Source: Sagittula stellata E-37
GTDB taxonomy: Bacteria; Pseudomonadota; Alphaproteobacteria; Rhodobacterales; Rhodobacteraceae
Reading direction: 5' to 3'
Length of the DNA: 64,000 nucleotides
NCBI RefSeq assembly: GCF_039724765.1
Contig: NZ_CP155730.1
Location: forward strand, 124,001 to 188,000
Shown: piece by piece, positions 60,526 to 64,000 of the stretch
Position numbering within the stretch: the stretch's first letter is position 1
How the letters are laid out: every line of letters begins with the position of its first letter
The notes under the pieces: generated by a model
Seen by the model: the letters and a program-made list of their open reading frames with translations, nothing else
What the model was told of the DNA's origin: nothing
Database searches by the model: none
Program-made: the position numbers and the translations under genes

Positions 60526-61638
60526 TCAGTCGTCGGTGCCGAGCTTGACGCCGTAATCGGTCGCCAGCATGTCGACCACCTGCTTGCGCAGCTCGGGGGT
60601 GATCTGCGTGCCCTTTTCGAAAAGCGCCTGCGCCGCCTGGCCGGTCACTTGCTCGTAGGTGCCAAGGACGGCTTCCTTGTTTTCCTGGTACTCCGGATCG
60701 GCCTTCATCGCCTCGACCGCTGCCTGATAGGCGTCGACGATCTCTTGCGGGGTGCCTTTAGGCAGGAAGACCATCTTCTGGGCCGGGAAACCGGCCGTGA
60801 AGAAAGCGAAGTAGGCGTCGTAGCCCGGGCCCTCCGGCGCCTTGCCGGTCACCATTTCATAGGCTTCGCCGAAATGCGGCAGGTCCGGGAAGGTCGGGTC
60901 GCGCATCAGGTTGCCGTTCTCGTCGAGAACGCCCCAGCTGAACAGCGGCACCGCGGTGCCCGCATCGACCAGCGGTTGGACGTTCTTGATGTAGGCGGAC
61001 GAGGTCTGGTAATCGATGTTGGTTTCGCCGCGCTCGAACGCCAGACGTCCGTCGCCGCGGCCCTTGAAACCAAAGACGTGCTGCACGTCCAGGCCCATCA
61101 GCTCGAAGCCCAAGAGCGGCACGAGATCCAGCGAGGTCGCGCCCTGGCTGGCGTAGACCAGCTTTTGGCCGGCCAGCTTGGCGATCTCTTCCGGGCTGGT
61201 GACGCCGGTCGAAGGCGACGTGTATGCGACACCGCCGGTCGGCGAGGCCATCACGATTTCCCAATCGGCATATTCATAGCGCACGCGCGGGTCGCCCAGC
61301 AGGTAGGGGAACTGGGTGGAGCCGGAGGTGCCGAGGATGGTCAGACCATCGGGCTTGGCACGGGCGGCAAACAGGTTGGTCCCCTTGGTCGAGCCGCCGC
61401 CGGGCTCGTTCACGACGACCACTGTGGGCTCGCCGGGCAGGTACTTGCCCAGAAGAGGCGCGTTGAACCGCGCCCAGGTGTCCGACCCGCCACCGGCAGA
61501 GAATGGAATGATCCATTCGATGGTCTTGCCTTCGAACGACACCTCCGCCATGGCCGACCCGGCCAATGCAAGGGACGCGGCGGCACCGAAGGTCATGGCG
61601 ATGGCGCCACGGCGGGTGGTATTGAGCAATGCTTTCAT
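60526..61638 (-). CDS. tctC: Tripartite tricarboxylate transporter substrate-binding protein (TctC)
   Basis: A 370-residue periplasmic protein with a signal peptide (MKALLNTTRRGAIAMTF...GSAMA) and TctC features: WIIPFSAGGGSDTWAR, VVVVNEPGGGSTKGTNLFA, and the ligand loop ILGTSGSTQFPYLLG. It binds an organic acid and delivers it to TctAB. The start at 61638 is preceded by GGGAGGAA; the longer frame is upstream of the signal. It precedes tctA in the same transcript and diverges from tctDE. Confidence 0.92.
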   Translation of the reverse strand: MKALLNTTRRGAIAMTFGAAASLALAGSAMAEVSFEGKTIEWIIPFSAGGGSDTWARFNAPLLGKYLPGEPTVVVVNEPGGGSTKGTNLFAARAKPDGLTILGTSGSTQFPYLLGDPRVRYEYADWEIVMASPTGGVAYTSPSTGVTSPEEIAKLAGQKLVYASQGATSLDLVPLLGFELMGLDVQHVFGFKGRGDGRLAFERGETNIDYQTSSAYIKNVQPLVDAGTAVPLFSWGVLDENGNLMRDPTFPDLPHFGEAYEMVTGKAPEGPGYDAYFAFFTAGFPAQKMVFLPKGTPQEIVDAYQAAVEAMKADPEYQENKEAVLGTYEQVTGQAAQALFEKGTQITPELRKQVVDMLATDYGVKLGTDD

Positions 61639-61817
61639 GCGGGTTCCTCCCTTTAAGCATAAACTGTTCGGATTTGCAGAAAGGGCGTCATCGCAGATGA
61701 CCGCAGCTTCCCATGCTCCTCCCAGACACGAGACTTCCGGACGTCCTGACATCCGGGCGACTTGATAAGCTGCACATTAATGCCGCATCCTGTCCAAAAC
61801 CTGTCCGGCTGGAAGAA

Positions 61818-62489
61818 ATGCGAATTGTCCTGATCGAAGACAACGATAGTCTGGCCAAAGGCGTCGTGAACGCCTTGTCCGACCAAGGTCATGCTGTCGA
61901 CTGGTTGTCGGACGGGTTCGAAGGCAGCCAGTTTCTGAAGTCAGAGGGCGCCGATCTCGCGATCATAGACGTCAATCTGCCCGGCCTCTCCGGTTTCGAG
62001 ATCGTGCGCACGCTGCGAGAACAGGGAAGCACGGTACCGGTGATCCTGCTCACGGCGCGGACCGACCTCGACGACCGGATCACGGGGCTGGATGCCGGCG
62101 CCGACGATTACCTCGGCAAACCGTTCGAGATGGGCGAATTGGCTGCGCGGATACGGGCCCTTGCACGGCGAAAATCCGACCTGCGGACCGGCGTGGTGAA
62201 GATCGGCCACATGCGCTTCGACCGCACGGCGCGCGTCTTGATCGGCCCCGCAGGCCCGATCGACCTCCCCCGGCGCGAACTCGCCCTGTTCGAGTGCCTC
62301 CTGGACCACTCCGGCCGCATCGTGTCCAAGGACCGCATTTCCGACACGCTCTACGGGGTGGGAGCGGACGTCGAGGCGAATGCCGTGGAACTGCTGGTTT
62401 CTCGCCTGCGGCGCAAGCTGGCGGAAACAGGGGCGACGATACGCACGGCACGCGGGTTGGGATATCTCCTGGACGACGGCTCCAAATGA
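61818..62489 (+). CDS. tctD: OmpR-family response regulator (TctD-like)
   Basis: A 223-residue regulator: receiver with Asp51 (LAIIDVNLPGLSG), acidic IEDND and Lys in LGKPF, then a winged-helix output domain (DLPRRELALFECLLDHSGRIVSKDRI, AVELLVSRLRRKLAETG, TARGLGYLL). It binds the divergent tct promoter in related systems. The start at 61818 gives the normal family N-terminus; it overlaps tctE by 4 bp. Confidence 0.9.
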   Translation: MRIVLIEDNDSLAKGVVNALSDQGHAVDWLSDGFEGSQFLKSEGADLAIIDVNLPGLSGFEIVRTLREQGSTVPVILLTARTDLDDRITGLDAGADDYLGKPFEMGELAARIRALARRKSDLRTGVVKIGHMRFDRTARVLIGPAGPIDLPRRELALFECLLDHSGRIVSKDRISDTLYGVGADVEANAVELLVSRLRRKLAETGATIRTARGLGYLLDDGSK

Positions 62490-63862
62490 GCGGCTTGTCG
62501 CTGCGAAGCCGGCTATTCGTCCTGATCATCCTGCCGCTGACCGCCATCTCGGCGCTTGCCGGCGTTGCGCGCTTTGTCATGGCCGAAGAAACCTCTCAGC
62601 GGCTCTACGACAATACGTTGCTGGCGGTCGCCCTAACGATATCGCGCGACGTGGTCCTCAGCGAAGGGGACGTGCTGACAGAGCAACTGCTGGACTCTCT
62701 GACCCAGGCGCTCGGCGACCCGGTATACTACCGCATTGAAGGCCCGGAAGGGCGTTTCGTAACCGGCTATTCCGACGCTCCCAAACGCCCCGAGGGTGCC
62801 GAAGTCCTCTCGGGTATCCCGTTTTTTTACGATGCGATGAGCTTTGAAGAACCGGTTCGCGTCGTCACGTTGCGAGAATTCATCGCCGAGCCGCAATTCG
62901 GCGGCTGGGTCACTGTCGACGTCTGGCAGACCGTCAACCAGCGCAGTGCCCTGAGCCTGTCGCTGTTGATGCAATCCGTCATCCTTATGGCAATCGTGGT
63001 TGCGGCGGCAGCGCTTCTTGTCTGGTTCGGGATCAATCGCGGGCTCAGACCGCTCCTGAACCTGCGAGATGCCGTCGCCCAGCGATCGCCCGATGATCTC
63101 GGCCCTATCAGGCGAACGGTTCCGAAAGAGGTAAGAAGTCTCGTCGCGGCAATGAACTCGCTGTTCGCCCGGCTATCGGAAGCCTTCACGCTGCGCGATG
63201 CCTTCATCTCGGACGCGGCGCATCAATTGCGCAATCCGGTCGCTGCCATTCAGGCGCAAGCGGAGGCGGCCACAACCGCGCCGAGCGAGGAAGAACTCCG
63301 GGTCCGCGTCGAAGAACTGGCCGAGACGGCGCGGCGCACAGGTCGCCTGACACAGCAGCTCTTGTCGATGGAAAAAGCGCGTGGACGCGCTGCCATCAAT
63401 AAATCGCAGGCGGTGAATGTCCGGGCGTTGTCGGAAACCCTCGTAAAGCGGTTTGCCGAACGGGAACTGCGGCGCGGTGTGTCCGTTTCGTTCCAGATGA
63501 GCGGCGAGGAACGTCCGGTTCTGGGCGATCCGGTCATGCTGTCCGAAGCTATCGAGAACCTTTTGGACAACGCCGGCAAGTACGGCTGCCCCGATGGGGG
63601 TGAAGTCGAGCTTTTGGTGGAATTTGACGATTCTGAAGTCGTTGTCCGTGTGTCGGATTCAGGACCAGGCATTCCCGAAGACCAGCGCGAACGCGTTTTC
63701 GACCGCTTCTTTCGAATGAGTGAAGATGCCTCGGGCGGGTGCGGTCTTGGCCTTGCCATCGTCCGGCAGGTCGCGGAAGTCCACGGCGGATCGGCCCGCG
63801 TTGCGGAGTCCACTGGCGGCGGGGCAGTTGAAATTCGCCTCCCGATCCCCCGGCACACCTAA
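62486..63862 (+). CDS. tctE: Sensor histidine kinase (TctE-like)
   Basis: A 458-residue membrane kinase. Two membrane segments (about 9-31 and 158-182) enclose a TctE-type periplasmic sensor domain (ALGDPVYYRIEGPEGRFVTG). HisKA follows, with His246 in DAAHQLRNPVAAI, then HATPase (NLLDNAGKYG, DSGPGIPEDQRERVFDRFF, GCGLGLAIVRQVAEVHGG). It likely senses the carboxylate carried by TctC and phosphorylates TctD. It overlaps tctD (ATGA). Confidence 0.92.
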   Translation: MSGLSLRSRLFVLIILPLTAISALAGVARFVMAEETSQRLYDNTLLAVALTISRDVVLSEGDVLTEQLLDSLTQALGDPVYYRIEGPEGRFVTGYSDAPKRPEGAEVLSGIPFFYDAMSFEEPVRVVTLREFIAEPQFGGWVTVDVWQTVNQRSALSLSLLMQSVILMAIVVAAAALLVWFGINRGLRPLLNLRDAVAQRSPDDLGPIRRTVPKEVRSLVAAMNSLFARLSEAFTLRDAFISDAAHQLRNPVAAIQAQAEAATTAPSEEELRVRVEELAETARRTGRLTQQLLSMEKARGRAAINKSQAVNVRALSETLVKRFAERELRRGVSVSFQMSGEERPVLGDPVMLSEAIENLLDNAGKYGCPDGGEVELLVEFDDSEVVVRVSDSGPGIPEDQRERVFDRFFRMSEDASGGCGLGLAIVRQVAEVHGGSARVAESTGGGAVEIRLPIPRHT

Positions 63863-63947
63863 TTCCAGCGAAGGTAGGTGGCGGGGTGATCCGTCACCGT
63901 CTCCCGGAACATCGCGGGATTGGCAAGTTAGGCTGGAAGAGCCGTAG

Positions 63948-64000
63948 ATGAAACATGGACCTGCTGCCCACACCCTGAAGACCGAAGACAAGATCGAACC
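63948..64000 (+). CDS. Possible start of a further gene at the right edge
   Basis: An ATG after GGAAGAG opens a frame (MKHGPAAHTLKTEDKIE) that continues to the window edge. There are too few codons to identify it, and a gene on the other strand cannot be excluded. Confidence 0.25.
   Translation, partial: MKHGPAAHTLKTEDKIE

Overview
High-GC alphaproteobacterial DNA. TRAP and tripartite tricarboxylate transporters, mixed small catabolic operons and several Rhodobacteraceae-type small proteins suggest the Roseobacter group; this is inference from gene content, not a marker gene. I saw no rRNA, tRNA, CRISPR array, intact transposase or prophage.

1-9.8 kb: the N-terminal part of a membrane histidine kinase runs off the left edge. 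Divergent from it is a TbpB-like surface lipoprotein coupled to its Slam-type outer-membrane translocator. An IS3-family orfA remnant follows, then a short minus-strand group (NAD(P)-binding protein, a 58-codon ORF, membrane protein, glycine-zipper lipoprotein, AraC regulator). Next is a zinc-type (Zur-like box) operon whose COG0523 GTPase is internally deleted, followed by DUF1826 and a DUF6525-like protein.

9.8-19.2 kb: two divergent operons share one GntR/FCD regulator. The minus operon (TRAP transporter, SDR, degradative HMG-CoA reductase) looks like uptake and oxidation of mevalonate or a close relative. The plus operon (GntR, SDR, 3-hydroxyacyl-CoA-dehydrogenase-like protein, beta-keto acid cleavage enzyme, SDR) looks like oxidation of a beta-hydroxy acid and CoA-dependent cleavage of the keto acid.

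19.2-25.8 kb: stress and small-protein region: ParD-like antitoxin remnant, cold-shock protein with two small proteins, a run of five hairpins, DUF982, a GAF histidine kinase facing a stand-alone receiver, and two transglutaminase-like proteins around two small uncharacterised proteins.

26.5-37.7 kb: an amine or imino-acid catabolic operon (ornithine-cyclodeaminase family, RidA, FAD amine oxidase, aldehyde dehydrogenase), an AraC regulator, and a complete oligopeptide/opine-type ABC importer.

37.8-57.2 kb: the most interesting part, a catabolic island with two overlapping MarR regulators, indolepyruvate-type ferredoxin oxidoreductase (IorAB) with thioesterase, nitrilase, bicupin ring-cleavage dioxygenase, FAH-family hydrolase, maleate-isomerase-like protein, TRAP transporter, and a coupled operon of acyl-CoA ligase, active-site-variant thiolase, DUF35-SDR fusion, isatin-hydrolase-like cyclase and a Cys-less Asp/Glu-racemase-like protein. 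Read together it fits catabolism of an aryl- or indole-acetate through CoA activation, retro-aldol release of acetyl-CoA, cyclase hydrolysis, oxidative decarboxylation by IorAB, and gentisate-style ring cleavage. No ring-hydroxylating oxygenase is in the window.

57.2-64 kb: remnants of a D-2-hydroxyacid dehydrogenase and a PrpF/GalD-type isomerase, then a tripartite tricarboxylate transporter with fused TctA-TctB, TctC, and the divergent TctDE two-component system.
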